DNA of 64,000 nucleotides, taken from the NCBI GenBank assembly GCA_002779995.1, contig PEWX01000096.1, forward strand, positions 41,572 to 105,571. Direction: 5' to 3'. The stretch comes from Piscirickettsiaceae bacterium CG07_land_8_20_14_0_80_44_28 (GTDB lineage: Bacteria > Pseudomonadota > Gammaproteobacteria > Thiomicrospirales > Thiomicrospiraceae). Shown here in pieces: positions 37,687-46,759 of this stretch. A program made the translations under genes and the position numbers. Position 1 is the stretch's first letter. Every line of letters begins with the position of its first letter. A model generated the notes under the pieces. It saw only the letters and a program-made list of their open reading frames with translations. It searched no databases and was not told the DNA's origin.

Positions 37687-37774
37687 GAGACCTTTGCACG
37701 AAATGGCGACCCGAATAAAAATGGCTAAAATTTACCCTATTTTTGGTTCGCGTCCCACTCATGCAAAGGTTTTT
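37687..37774. mobile_element. MITE-like element, copy E (reverse orientation)
   Basis: About 88 bp between dut and the phosphomannomutase gene. It starts GAGACCTTTGCA and ends TGCAAAGGTTTT, with the internal asymmetric sequence inverted relative to copies A, C and F. No flanking repeat remains. Confidence 0.72.
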
Positions 37775-37815
37775 GGGTAATCTTATGACCTTGAGATGAC
37801 ATTGGAATGACAATT

Positions 37816-38277
37816 TTAATGCTGTCCGGTATGCCCAAATCCACCTTCTCCCCGCTCGGTGGCTTCTCCAAACTCTGTCACCTCTGTAAAAACGGGTTGT
37901 AATACCGGCACGATCACCATTTGCGCAATACGCTCTCCGACATGGATGGTATAAGCCGTTTCGCTGCGATTCCAACACGACACCATTAAGGGTCCTTGAT
38001 AATCGGAATCGATTAAGCCAACCAAATTCCCTAAAACGATGCCATGCTTATGTCCTAACCCGGATCTAGGCAATATCATCGCGGCTAAACCGGGATCATC
38101 CAAATGAATCGCCATGCCGGTTGGAATCAGCGCGGTCTCACCGGGCGCCAAGATCAAATCGGTTTCTAAACACGCCCGCAAATCCAACCCCGCTGAACCG
38201 GCAGTTCCATAATGCGGCATTTCAATTTCCTTTCCCAGCCGGGGATCCAAAATCTTATATTCGACTTGTAGTGTCAT
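37816..38277 (-). CDS. dut: dUTP diphosphatase
   Basis: Hydrolyses dUTP to dUMP, keeping uracil out of DNA and feeding dTMP synthesis. From ATG 38277 it is 153 aa, the normal size; the open frame runs further upstream but the extension is not conserved-looking. All five trimeric dUTPase motifs are seen: [35 protein letters not shown] and the C-terminal [10 protein letters not shown]. It follows coaBC with about 57 bp between them, the usual coaBC-dut order. Confidence 0.95.
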   Translation of the reverse strand: MTLQVEYKILDPRLGKEIEMPHYGTAGSAGLDLRACLETDLILAPGETALIPTGMAIHLDDPGLAAMILPRSGLGHKHGIVLGNLVGLIDSDYQGPLMVSCWNRSETAYTIHVGERIAQMVIVPVLQPVFTEVTEFGEATERGEGGFGHTGQH

Positions 38278-38334
38278 AATGGTTCTGTTCCTTAATAATA
38301 AATGGGATAACAATTAAAGGCATGCGCAACTCGG

Positions 38335-39549
38335 TTAATCCCATTGTTGCATAATGGCCTCTAGTACACCATGGGCTTGCGCATTTTTAGTGGCACGGGG
38401 CAAGGCCACTTCTCCTTGTTCTGAGATAAGGGTTAATGCCGTGTCAGCCGTATCAAACCCCAGCGTTTCGCCGACTGAATTGGCACAGATTAAATCCAAA
38501 TTTTTTGTGCGTCGTTTTTGTCTTGCAAACGCTAATAAATCGGTGGTTTCAGCAGCAAACCCAACCACGAACGGCTTATCCGTTTGTTGTGCAACCCAAG
38601 CAACAATATCCGGATTTTTGACCAGTGTTAACGTCATTTCATCTTGATCTGAGGATTTTTTCAGTTTATTTTTCGCCACGGTTTCAGGGCGAAAATCCGC
38701 CACTGCTGCTGCACTGATCAACACGTCCTGCACAGCATAATGCGCTTGAACCACATCAAACATTTGAAGCGCCGTACGCACATTGATGCGATGGATGCCT
38801 TCTGAAGCAAATAACGCAACCGGCCCGGCCACTAAAGTGACCTCTGCACCCAGTTTATGCGCCACTTCTGCCAGTGCGAAGCCCATTTTTCCTGAACTGC
38901 GATTGCCTATAAATCTGACCGGGTCTATCGCTTCATAGGTCGGGCCGGCGGTGATTAGCACCCGCTTTCCTTGCCAAAATGCGCTTAATTTCGACCAGGC
39001 CTGGCCATTTTTGGCGATTTTTTCGGTCAATTCGGTAATCCGGTTCAAGATATCAAGCGGTTCCGGCATCCGTCCTGCACCTTCTTCACCACAGGCTTGC
39101 GTTCCCACTGCCGGCGCTATCACCTCCATGCCACGCAACTGTAAAACCGAAACATTTTCTTGAGTCGCTTGATTCGCCCACATCTGTTGATTCATGGCAG
39201 GCGCAACCAAAATCGGTCGATCGGTTGCCAGACAAAGCGTCGTCAATAAATCATCCGCACGCCCCATTCTGAGTTTCGCCAAGGTTTCAGCAGAACAAGG
39301 CGCAATCACCACGCTATCGGCCCATCTGGCCAACTCAATATGCCCCATGCCCGCTTCTTGATCGTTATCAAACAGCTGATCTCGCACCGGACGCCCGGAA
39401 AGCGCTTGAAAGGAAAGCGGCTGAATAAACTGTTTGGCACCCGAGGTCATCACCACTTGAACTTCATGCCCTGCCTTACGACAGAGCCTGACCAATTCTA
39501 AAGATTTATAAGCGGCAATACCGCCTGTGACACCCAATAGGATATTCAT
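38335..39549 (-). CDS. coaBC: Bifunctional phosphopantothenoylcysteine decarboxylase/synthetase
   Basis: Two steps of coenzyme A synthesis in one 404-aa protein. The CoaC flavoprotein half begins NILLGVTGGIAAYKSLELVR and has catalytic-region motifs ELARWADSVVIAPCSAET and PAMNQQMW. The CoaB half starts near residue 195 with RVLITAGPTYEAIDPVRFIG and NRSSGKMG. CCAGGCCTGG copy 10 lies exactly in the linker between the halves, in the Q-A-W frame. The ATG overlaps the stop of the thioesterase gene by 4 nt. Confidence 0.95.
   Translation of the reverse strand: MNILLGVTGGIAAYKSLELVRLCRKAGHEVQVVMTSGAKQFIQPLSFQALSGRPVRDQLFDNDQEAGMGHIELARWADSVVIAPCSAETLAKLRMGRADDLLTTLCLATDRPILVAPAMNQQMWANQATQENVSVLQLRGMEVIAPAVGTQACGEEGAGRMPEPLDILNRITELTEKIAKNGQAWSKLSAFWQGKRVLITAGPTYEAIDPVRFIGNRSSGKMGFALAEVAHKLGAEVTLVAGPVALFASEGIHRINVRTALQMFDVVQAHYAVQDVLISAAAVADFRPETVAKNKLKKSSDQDEMTLTLVKNPDIVAWVAQQTDKPFVVGFAAETTDLLAFARQKRRTKNLDLICANSVGETLGFDTADTALTLISEQGEVALPRATKNAQAHGVLEAIMQQWD
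38995..39004 (+). repeat. CCAGGCCTGG palindrome, copy 10
   Basis: Exact palindrome, plus-strand tail CCATTTTTGG, in the interdomain linker of coaBC (Q-A-W). Confidence 0.9.
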
Positions 39550-39932
39550 ACAGAAACCAACGCCTTTAATTCATCCAGCAATTTAACAGGGCGACCATTT
39601 TTAACCGTGACACCAATCATCTTAGCGGCCAACACCAGTGTGCCATCTTTACGGACAATATTTTGCAAAAACGCCACCTTAGCAGGCCCTTCTAGCACCA
39701 ACTGAACTTGCACCACAAACCAATCATTAGGCCTTAATGACGCCTTATAATCTAATTCAGCGCGAACCACCATTAAATGAATGCCTTGCTCGGTCACTTC
39801 GGCAAAATGAATGCCATTGGCCAATAAAAACGCATGGCGTGCATGTTCCAAATAGTTTTGATAAACCGCATTATTGACCACGCCTTGCAAATCGCACTCA
39901 TAGTCACGAACGCGCATTTCAAGCTCAAACAT
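39546..39932 (-). CDS. Acyl-CoA thioesterase, hot-dog fold (YbgC-like)
   Basis: 128 aa, single 4HBT domain. The pattern VRDYECDLQGVVNNAVYQNYLEHAR-type start holds the usual Asp region, but the D-x-D-x-x-G segment reads ECDLQGVVNN, normal for many members. It presumably hydrolyses short or medium acyl-CoAs; the substrate is unknown. The start has AGAGGA upstream, and its stop overlaps coaBC, suggesting co-transcription. It diverges from radC. Confidence 0.8.
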   Translation of the reverse strand: MFELEMRVRDYECDLQGVVNNAVYQNYLEHARHAFLLANGIHFAEVTEQGIHLMVVRAELDYKASLRPNDWFVVQVQLVLEGPAKVAFLQNIVRKDGTLVLAAKMIGVTVKNGRPVKLLDELKALVSV

Positions 39933-39991
39933 TGCCTGACTTTCCTCTTTGACTTAAGATAGCGCTTATCTTATCAAAAAAGCGCAAAAAC

Positions 39992-40672
39992 ATGGCAATT
40001 ACCGACTGGCATGAAAATGATCGACCTCGTGAAAAATTACTCCGCTATGGTTCTGCACAGCTTTCGGATGCAGAATTGCTGGCCATTTTTTTGCGTGTGG
40101 GCGTCAAAGGAAAAAGTGCGGTTGAGTTGGCTCAGGATCTGTTAGATCACTTTGGCAGTCTGCACCGGTTATTAACCAGTGATGAGGCCGATTTTTGCAG
40201 CGCCAAAGGTTTGGGGCAGGCTAAATATGTACAGATGCGTGCCGTGTTAGAAATGTCACGTCGGCACTTCGAATCGGGGCTAACCAAGGGAGATGCCTTG
40301 ACCCAACCCGAAGCGGTGGCACGACTGTTACAACACCACCTAGGCAATCAATCTCGTGAAACCTTTGGGATCATCCTACTGGATCAACAACATCAGTTTA
40401 TCCAATTCAAACCTCTCTTTACCGGCACGCTGAACCAAGCATCCGTTCATGCCAGAGAAGTGGTGATCTGTGCTTTAGAACACCAAGCGGCTGCCGTTAT
40501 TTTGGCGCATAATCATCCGTCAGGAGACCCAACCCCCAGCGAAGCGGATAAACGGTTAACGCAACATCTGCAACAAGCTTTAGCATTAGTCGAAGTGCGC
40601 TGCCTGGATCATGTTATTTTAGGGGATCATGGTCGTTGGGTCTCGCTGGCACAAACAGGAGAAATGCCTTAA
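39992..40672 (+). CDS. radC: RadC family (UPF0758) JAB/MPN-domain protein
   Basis: 226 aa. The N-terminal helix-hairpin-helix-like part (residues 5-75, [15 protein letters not shown]) is followed by a JAB/MPN+ metalloprotease-like domain with the metal motif [14 protein letters not shown] near residue 171. The old link to DNA repair is doubtful, and the cellular role is unclear. It normally sits beside coaBC-dut, in the opposite direction, exactly as here. Its stop overlaps the next ATG by 1 nt. Confidence 0.92.
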   Translation: MAITDWHENDRPREKLLRYGSAQLSDAELLAIFLRVGVKGKSAVELAQDLLDHFGSLHRLLTSDEADFCSAKGLGQAKYVQMRAVLEMSRRHFESGLTKGDALTQPEAVARLLQHHLGNQSRETFGIILLDQQHQFIQFKPLFTGTLNQASVHAREVVICALEHQAAAVILAHNHPSGDPTPSEADKRLTQHLQQALALVEVRCLDHVILGDHGRWVSLAQTGEMP

Positions 40673-41382
40673 TGCTGACCATTATTCAACGCATTGGATG
40701 GACTTGGCTAACGCTATTGCTGTGTTTTTGGGCCAGCTGGCTAACCTTGGCACAGGTCAATTTTGGCTACCCGCTTTGGCATGACTATGCCGGTATTGGC
40801 GACCACATTGAACGGTATGCCCCTTTAAATTTATACCGTAAGGGGTTTGAAGAAACCTCAGCTGAAACACGCTATCAGTTGTTTGCCGACATCGTTAAAG
40901 CCATTCACCATCACGGAGAGGGACTGGAAAAACTTTACTATGAAACGCCACAATATCGCGTTGCGCTATTGCGTCCGGCTGAAATTGTTCATTTAAAGGA
41001 TGTTGCTCATCTCATTTCCATTTTGCAGACCGCCGCGCTCTATGGTTTGATTATTTGGCTGTTATGGACGGGCTTTATGATTTATCGACATCGCTACCCT
41101 TCGAGCAAACAGCTGCTAACGGCGGGGACATTAGGGGCACTCGGGCTGCTGGTTCCGATTTTAATTTGGGGGCCGGAAACGGTGTTCTATCAACTTCATA
41201 TATGGATTTTCCCGGAACAACACCAATGGTTTTTTTATTATCAAGAATCCTTAATGAGCACCATGATGAAGGCTCCGGATCTCTTTGGCTATATTTTTGT
41301 CTGCTTAATGGTTGTCACCACCGGGCTTTTCATCTTGGTTCACCCACTTTTACGCCGCTTATCTCAAAGACACCAACGCTAA
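40672..41382 (+). CDS. DUF1461-like integral membrane protein
   Basis: 236 aa from ATG 40672, which overlaps the radC TAA by 1 nt; the open frame upstream is inside radC. Hydrophobic spans: about 10-30, 118-142, 148-168 and 205-228, with a periplasmic loop (about 35-105). The layout and loop resemble the DUF1461/TIGR01906 family, but I recognise it only by general resemblance. No function is known. Co-transcription with radC is likely. Confidence 0.7.
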   Translation: MLTIIQRIGWTWLTLLLCFWASWLTLAQVNFGYPLWHDYAGIGDHIERYAPLNLYRKGFEETSAETRYQLFADIVKAIHHHGEGLEKLYYETPQYRVALLRPAEIVHLKDVAHLISILQTAALYGLIIWLLWTGFMIYRHRYPSSKQLLTAGTLGALGLLVPILIWGPETVFYQLHIWIFPEQHQWFFYYQESLMSTMMKAPDLFGYIFVCLMVVTTGLFILVHPLLRRLSQRHQR

Positions 41383-41412
41383 AACCCTGTTGCGGATACC
41401 TTGACAATAAAC

Positions 41413-41441
41413 TTGCTTTTTAAGTCAGTTTTAGGCATAAT
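41413..41441 (+). promoter_or_regulatory. Putative sigma70 promoter of rpmB-rpmG
   Basis: TTGCTT (41413-41418) and CATAAT (41436-41441) spaced by 17 bp, leaving a leader of about 125 nt before rpmB. Confidence 0.5.
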
Positions 41442-41510
41442 CTCGCTTCTTGTTTTTTACGGGTTGCTAATAAAGGATTCCCCCCTTTTATTGGGATCGT
41501 TTTAACATAG

Positions 41511-41526
41511 AAATATTCGAATATTT
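41511..41526. promoter_or_regulatory. 16-bp perfect palindrome in the rpmB leader
   Basis: AAATATTCGAATATTT, perfectly self-complementary, in the leader 48-63 bp before the rpmB start. It could be an operator or a leader hairpin; purely descriptive. Confidence 0.5.
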
Positions 41527-41573
41527 TTAATGTGTGAGTGTTCAACATTCATTTTTTTGAGAGGAATTGAGAA

Positions 41574-41810
41574 ATGTCTAAAATTTGCCAAGTAACAGGG
41601 AAAAAACCTGTTGTCGGTAACAATGTTTCCCACTCTCATCGTAAGACTCGTCGTCGTTTTGAACCTAATCTACAAACACATCGTTTTTGGGTTGAAAATG
41701 AAAACCGTTTTGTCAAACTTCGTCTTTCCACTTCCGGAATGCGAGTGATTGATAAGAATGGTATTGAGTCCGTGTTGGCAGAAATGCGTGCACGTGGTGA
41801 GAAAGTTTAA
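41574..41810 (+). CDS. rpmB: 50S ribosomal protein L28
   Basis: 78 aa, full length. The start [20 protein letters not shown] and the [11 protein letters not shown] segment identify L28. A strong GAGAGGA ribosome site precedes it. It forms the usual two-gene operon with rpmG, 11 bp downstream. Confidence 0.98.
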   Translation: MSKICQVTGKKPVVGNNVSHSHRKTRRRFEPNLQTHRFWVENENRFVKLRLSTSGMRVIDKNGIESVLAEMRARGEKV

Positions 41811-41821
41811 GGGAGCCCGAC

Positions 41822-41974
41822 ATGCGCGATAAAATTAAACTTCAATCGACAGAAAGCGCTTATTTTTATACTACGGATAAAAATAAACGTAACATGGCCG
41901 GCAAATTTGAGATCAAAAAATATGATCCCGTTTTGCGTAAACATGTTCTCTTTAAAGAAGCAAAAATTAAGTAA
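41822..41974 (+). CDS. rpmG: 50S ribosomal protein L33
   Basis: 50 aa: begins [20 protein letters not shown] and contains [19 protein letters not shown], the classical L33. GGGAG lies just before the ATG. It has no CxxC zinc pairs, so it is the zinc-free form. A terminator follows about 35 bp later. Confidence 0.97.
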   Translation: MRDKIKLQSTESAYFYTTDKNKRNMAGKFEIKKYDPVLRKHVLFKEAKIK

Positions 41975-42008
41975 GTCATTAAATCGGTTTTACCCAAACC
42001 ATTTAATC

Positions 42009-42037
42009 AAACCCGGCTCACAAGGCCGGGTTTTTTT
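42009..42037 (+). terminator. Rho-independent terminator of rpmB-rpmG
   Basis: AAACCCGGC / GCCGGGTTT stem with a 7-nt loop and seven T. It runs into the 3' end of the convergent minus-strand cyclase gene and may serve both strands. Confidence 0.9.
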
Positions 42038-44717
42038 ATAAACCCTTTTCGCTTTGAAAATCTTTCACCATGACAATCTGATTGCGTCCATTTTGCTTAG
42101 CTTGATACAAAGCATTATCGACTAAATAGTATAAGGCCTCAGAGTCGGTTAAATCCGCTGCCGGAACAAATGCCGCCCCAATTGACACGGTCATCACTTT
42201 AAATTCAGACGCGTTATTTTTTATCTCCAACGCCATTACTCGAACGCAAAGTTCTTCCAAGTGCGTTTGAAACGCCTGTTCATTGTCAAAATCGCTGAGA
42301 ACCCAAAACTCTTCACCTCCCATTCTAAACACAAAATCGGATGCGCGATTAAAGTGGCTTGTCAATGTCTCGGCAACTTGCTGAAGAACCTCATCACCTT
42401 TTTGATGACCGTATGTATCATTAATTTTCTTGAAATAATCAATATCCAATAAGGCTATTGACAGCGCATTGCCATGCCGTTTTGCACGATTAATTTCCTT
42501 AGAGAAGGTTTGCGTAAAATAACGTCGATTATAAAGATGGGTTAATTCATCTGTAATCGCCAATTGTTCAATGCGTTTACGCTCAGTAATATTCACTCGG
42601 GTTGCCCATATTTTATCAATATGCCCCCAAAAATCTTTAACAGGGGTCAGCGTCAGCACCACTGAATAGGTTGAATTATCTTTGGTTTTACCATCAATTT
42701 CACCTTCCCAAGGTTTCCCGGAAAAAACTTGTTTCTTAATCTTTTCAAGCGCCTTATCGGTTAATTTTTGGGTTGCCATGCTGGTGTAATCTCGCCCCAA
42801 TAATTCATTTTTTGAATAGCCCGTCAGTTGGCAATAGGCATCACTGACCCAGATAAATTGAAACGTTTTGGCATCAATTAGGGTTGCATAGGTCAATTCA
42901 TGAATTTGATTAATATAGCTTTGACGCTGATTTTTTTGATAACGAAAAATAAAAATAATCGCCAACATCAATAGCAAAGCCGTCAGAAAAGAGATGCCGA
43001 TTTGAAACAACTCTGTTTTATCAAAATGGCGCACCATATTGAGTTGAATCCAGCGACTAAAAATCGTGCTTCGTTCTGATTCAGAAACCGAGTCTAAGGC
43101 TTTTTGCAAGATACTGAATAAAATGGGATTATTACGTTGAACCCCAATCGCCAACTCAAACCGGTGTGAGGATTGACCAATAATATGCACGCCCGTTAAG
43201 CCATATTGATTGATGGCATAATTAATGGCGCCCAAATTTCCGGAATAGGCTTTGGCGCGTCCTTCAATGACCGCTTCAATCCCTTCTTTCACCGAGCCAA
43301 CTTTTAACATCTGAATTTGCGGATACTTTTGGGTCAAAAACTCTTCTGACCAATAGCCTTCTACCACCGCAATCACTTCACCATTGAGCTGCTCATAGCC
43401 CGATACGGCTGACAACCGGTCAGACCCCAGTAACACCATTGGAAAAGATAAATAAGGCTTGGTAAAGCGCATATAAGCGGTTCTTTCTGGCGTGGCCACC
43501 GCTGCGGAATAGATATCATAATGCCCCAGCTGAGTTTGCTTGACCAAAGCATCCCAACTGATATCTGTAACCGGTTGAAATTGAAGCCCCGTCCTCTGCG
43601 AAATCAACTTGAAGTAATCTGCGGCGATCCCCCGATATTGTCCTTCATTATCGATAAATTCAAAGGGTGCCCAATTAATATCATTGGCCATCTTAACAAC
43701 CGGATACGCCCGAATATAATCTTGTTCTTCTTTAGAGAGCATTAGGCGGTGAGGGTGAATTAAAAATTGGTTTATATCCAGGTTGTCAAATTGAGTTTCA
43801 TTGATAAATCCCGACTCTTTCGCATCGACAATGGTTGCCACCAATTTTTCGGGGGAAACGGCTCCGATGGGGACAGACCCCGAACGAACATAGGCTTCTG
43901 TTTTAGCGGCCTCATCGATGAGTGCATCACGTGTTTTGACGACAGGATAGTTCGCCATTAAGTAGTCCACCACCTCTTCAGGATGGGCTAATGCGTATTC
44001 CCACCCTTGAATCGTTGCTTTTCTAAAGGCTTCAACCGCCTCAGGAGATTGGGTTGCCATCTTTTTTGAGGTAATGACCAAATCTCCGTAACTTTGCACC
44101 CCAAAAGATTTAGGATCCACAATATAGTAGGGAACCTTTTGTTGCTGTAAGCGATAGGGTTCATTGGTCATATAAGCAGCATAAAAGTCCACTTTATGGT
44201 CAATAAAATCTTGTAAATTACCCGAAGAAGGCACCTCTAAAATGGGCGTTTTTATTTGCATTTTGGCTTTATTGAGCAGGCCTTGTATTTGTAAATTGCC
44301 GAAATGCATGACCTTTTTGCCCGAAAAGTCGGAAAGGTCTTTCAACGGTCTGTGCGACAGTAACACCATGGGTGAAAATTGAAATGAACTCATCACCAAA
44401 CGAATCGGCGCCCCTCTGGCAAAATCGACCGCTAAGGAACTGTAACCCACTGAAAAATCAGCCCGTCCGGAAACCACTTCATCTAACACCTTAACACCCT
44501 GTTGCCAAGTTTTTAGGGTGACCGCTAATCCGGCTTTTTGATAAAAACCTTGTTGAAGCGCCGCGTAAAATCCGGCGTATTGAAACTGATGATGCCAATT
44601 AAATTGCACACTGATCGGAATAGAAGGCGCGGGGGCAGGCTGCGCTTGGGTCGTAAAGGACGACGCCCATAGCACCCATATGAGTAAGCAGCAAAACTTG
44701 AGTTTTGAAAGGATCAT
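42036..44717 (-). CDS. Diguanylate cyclase with NMT1, SBP_bac_3 and PAS domains
   Basis: 893-aa membrane protein making c-di-GMP. A signal peptide (about 1-25) is followed by an NMT1/THI5-like binding domain (about 30-290, QFNWHHQFQYAGFYAALQQG), then an SBP_bac_3 domain (about 340-560, YPVVKMANDINWAPFEFID). A TM lies near 575-595, PAS (about 605-720) with FWGHIDKIWATRVN, then GGDEF with GGEEF near residue 799 and an RASD I-site five residues earlier. It presumably senses two small periplasmic ligands. It is closely related in layout to the cyclase at 51.6-53.9 kb, which lacks PAS. Confidence 0.92.
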   Translation of the reverse strand: MILSKLKFCCLLIWVLWASSFTTQAQPAPAPSIPISVQFNWHHQFQYAGFYAALQQGFYQKAGLAVTLKTWQQGVKVLDEVVSGRADFSVGYSSLAVDFARGAPIRLVMSSFQFSPMVLLSHRPLKDLSDFSGKKVMHFGNLQIQGLLNKAKMQIKTPILEVPSSGNLQDFIDHKVDFYAAYMTNEPYRLQQQKVPYYIVDPKSFGVQSYGDLVITSKKMATQSPEAVEAFRKATIQGWEYALAHPEEVVDYLMANYPVVKTRDALIDEAAKTEAYVRSGSVPIGAVSPEKLVATIVDAKESGFINETQFDNLDINQFLIHPHRLMLSKEEQDYIRAYPVVKMANDINWAPFEFIDNEGQYRGIAADYFKLISQRTGLQFQPVTDISWDALVKQTQLGHYDIYSAAVATPERTAYMRFTKPYLSFPMVLLGSDRLSAVSGYEQLNGEVIAVVEGYWSEEFLTQKYPQIQMLKVGSVKEGIEAVIEGRAKAYSGNLGAINYAINQYGLTGVHIIGQSSHRFELAIGVQRNNPILFSILQKALDSVSESERSTIFSRWIQLNMVRHFDKTELFQIGISFLTALLLMLAIIFIFRYQKNQRQSYINQIHELTYATLIDAKTFQFIWVSDAYCQLTGYSKNELLGRDYTSMATQKLTDKALEKIKKQVFSGKPWEGEIDGKTKDNSTYSVVLTLTPVKDFWGHIDKIWATRVNITERKRIEQLAITDELTHLYNRRYFTQTFSKEINRAKRHGNALSIALLDIDYFKKINDTYGHQKGDEVLQQVAETLTSHFNRASDFVFRMGGEEFWVLSDFDNEQAFQTHLEELCVRVMALEIKNNASEFKVMTVSIGAAFVPAADLTDSEALYYLVDNALYQAKQNGRNQIVMVKDFQSEKGL

Positions 44718-44800
44718 AACGAAAGAACAATGGCTAAGGTTGAAATCTTCATCACTCGATTATAACCAAATTCTTATGTGCATCGAACTATTTTGTACTA

Positions 44801-44887
44801 GAGACCTATACATGAGTGGGGCGCGAAAGACAAATGTGGGAAATTTTAACGCTTTTTATTGGTGATGCCATCTCGTGCAAAGGCCTC
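44801..44887. mobile_element. MITE-like element, copy F
   Basis: About 87 bp with ends GAGACCTATACA and TGCAAAGGCCTC, inner sequence close to copies A and C. No flanking repeat is evident, and a further GAGACCT end-like piece lies at 44899. Confidence 0.7.
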
Positions 44888-44938
44888 ATTCAGGTAAAGA
44901 GACCTAAAATATTACACCGATTGGAAACCTTATTGCTG

Positions 44939-44961
44939 TTGACCCATGTTAAACGGGTCAA
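44939..44961 (-). terminator. Hairpin after the small hypothetical gene
   Basis: Perfect 7-bp stem TTGACCC / GGGTCAA with a 9-nt loop, beginning right at the stop of the 70-aa gene. There is no T-tract, so termination is uncertain. Confidence 0.35.
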
Positions 44962-45174
44962 CTAGTGAAGTAGCTCGCTACCATAGCAACGCTTTTTAAA
45001 GGATTGGGTGGCGGGTGGAATTTTTGCCCAATTTTCCGGGAAGGTTTTGGTTTGGAAATCGCGCATGGCTTCAAAGGCATCATCGATCATTTTAAAACTG
45101 GCAACGGCGCCCTGAGCATTTCTAACACAATAACCAAACTCATCACTGTCTAAAAAATATTGACTGGTATTCAT
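44962..45174 (-). CDS. Small hypothetical protein (70 aa)
   Basis: Not recognised. A soluble protein with acidic and aromatic residues (SQYFLDSDEFGYCVRN, FPENWAKIPP), no TM. It has a strong AAGGAG ribosome site 8 nt before ATG, good evidence that it is translated. It stands alone between MITE copy F and mutM; a hairpin follows its stop. Confidence 0.65.
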   Translation of the reverse strand: MNTSQYFLDSDEFGYCVRNAQGAVASFKMIDDAFEAMRDFQTKTFPENWAKIPPATQSFKKRCYGSELLH

Positions 45175-45321
45175 GATTTATCTCCTTGTGTATCAGTGGT
45201 TCTATATAACTGTCTTTGATACTTTTTATATCGGCCATCTGTCTAAAAATCACAATTTAATTTAGAATGGCGCCAAAACAGAACCCTTAAAAACCCTTTA
45301 CAGAGAATAGAAGAAAGAATC

Positions 45322-46152
45322 ATGCCAGAACTCCCTGAAGTGGAAACCACCAAAAAAGGCATCCAACCCAAAACGACGGGACAGGTTATTCAATCGATTG
45401 TGATTCGAAATGGGTCTTTGCGTTGGCCGGTAGATAACGCCCTAAGCCAAATTTTGCCAGGCCTGGTCATTTTATCGGTGGAAAGACGGGCTAAATACTT
45501 ATTATTAGCAACCGCATCCGGGCATATTATTATTCATCTGGGGATGTCAGGCAATTTACGCGTGCTCCCTCAATCGACACCTGTCCGAAAACATGACCAT
45601 ATCGATTTGATTTTGGATAATGGTTGGCTATTACGTTATCACGACCCCAGACGATTTGGCTGTTGGCTATGGACGGAGCAACCTTTGAATCAACACCCGC
45701 TATTTAAACATTTGGGACCGGAACCTTTAACGGCAGCATTTAATGCAGAAACCCTCTCTCAGCAACTGGTCAATCGTACTTTGGCGATTAAGCATGCGAT
45801 TATGCAAAACACGGTGGTTGTCGGTGTGGGCAATATCTATGCGAATGAGGCACTGTTTATGAGCAAGATTCATCCGCGTCGACCTGCCAAGAGTTTAACA
45901 GCGGATGAAATTGCCGCTTTAGTCACCGCGATTAAACAAGTTTTATCAAATGCGATTGCCCAAGGCGGAACCACCTTAAAAGATTTTTTGACCCCGGATG
46001 GCAAGCCCGGCTATTTTGAACAACAATTACAGGTTTATGGACGGGTTAATCAACCCTGTATTCATTGCCGAAAACCGATTCAAAAAATAATTCAAAATCA
46101 ACGTGCCAGCTATTTTTGTACTGGTTGTCAAGGTGACTTCGATTTGACTTGA
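45322..46152 (+). CDS. mutM: Formamidopyrimidine-DNA glycosylase
   Basis: Removes 8-oxoguanine and other oxidised purines, with AP-lyase activity. 276 aa. The N-terminus MPELPEVETTKKG carries the catalytic Pro1 (after Met removal) and Glu2. GVGNIYANEALF and GGTTLKDF are family motifs. The C-terminal zinc finger has CIHC and CTGC pairs. CCAGGCCTGG copy 11 is near the N-terminus in the P-G-L frame. Confidence 0.96.
   Translation: MPELPEVETTKKGIQPKTTGQVIQSIVIRNGSLRWPVDNALSQILPGLVILSVERRAKYLLLATASGHIIIHLGMSGNLRVLPQSTPVRKHDHIDLILDNGWLLRYHDPRRFGCWLWTEQPLNQHPLFKHLGPEPLTAAFNAETLSQQLVNRTLAIKHAIMQNTVVVGVGNIYANEALFMSKIHPRRPAKSLTADEIAALVTAIKQVLSNAIAQGGTTLKDFLTPDGKPGYFEQQLQVYGRVNQPCIHCRKPIQKIIQNQRASYFCTGCQGDFDLT
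45457..45466 (+). repeat. CCAGGCCTGG palindrome, copy 11
   Basis: Exact palindrome in mutM, tail TCATTTTATC, encoding P-G-L. Confidence 0.9.
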
Positions 46153-46207
46153 GCCAAGCCACCAAACCCTTTAAGATACAGACTTAGCAGCGACCAATGA
46201 GACACTC

Positions 46208-46723
46208 ATGCACACAGTGATTTATAACAAATTAAGACGCTTCTTTCATCAAAGCCCATTAAAGGGATACAGTGTGTTATTGACTGCGACGCTGATGGGA
46301 TTATTGATTTTATCAAGTTGCGAATTTCAATCCAATTCAACAGAGACAGTCACCAGTTGGCCAATGCTCAAAGATTGCTCGTTACATCAGCAAGCTTGCG
46401 AAGCCAAACAAGCACAGCAAAGTGTTCGACTTCAAATCAGCCCAAAACCGATTAAGGTTGCACGCATGTTAGAAGTGGACGTGCAATTACAGGGCATCAA
46501 TGCCCAGAAAGTAGAACTGGATATTGCGGGTGAGAATATGTATATGGGCTATAATCGCGTGCCGTTAGCCGCAGTCCCCAATCAACCCGGTTACTTTCGC
46601 GGACAATCTATGCTGGCATTCTGTACACTGGACGACATGCACTGGCAAGTTTCCGTGTTAATCACCCAACCAAATAATCAGGTATTGGTCGTGCCGTTTG
46701 CACTCGATACCCCACGGCGTTAG
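46208..46723 (+). CDS. Hypothetical lipoprotein
   Basis: 171 aa. An N-terminal hydrophobic span (about 22-36) ends in a lipobox LSSC, predicting a lipoprotein. The mature part is a beta-rich domain with two short Cys motifs (KDCSLHQQACEAK) and a VELDIAGENMYMGYNRVPL segment, loosely reminiscent of FixH/YtkA-type domains, but I do not claim family membership. The product may be involved in envelope function. It lies 36 bp before the P-type ATPase gene in the same direction. Confidence 0.7.
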   Translation: MHTVIYNKLRRFFHQSPLKGYSVLLTATLMGLLILSSCEFQSNSTETVTSWPMLKDCSLHQQACEAKQAQQSVRLQISPKPIKVARMLEVDVQLQGINAQKVELDIAGENMYMGYNRVPLAAVPNQPGYFRGQSMLAFCTLDDMHWQVSVLITQPNNQVLVVPFALDTPRR

Positions 46724-46759
46724 CAGTTCAACTTACTCGTCTAAAGGAAGTTTTAAACG

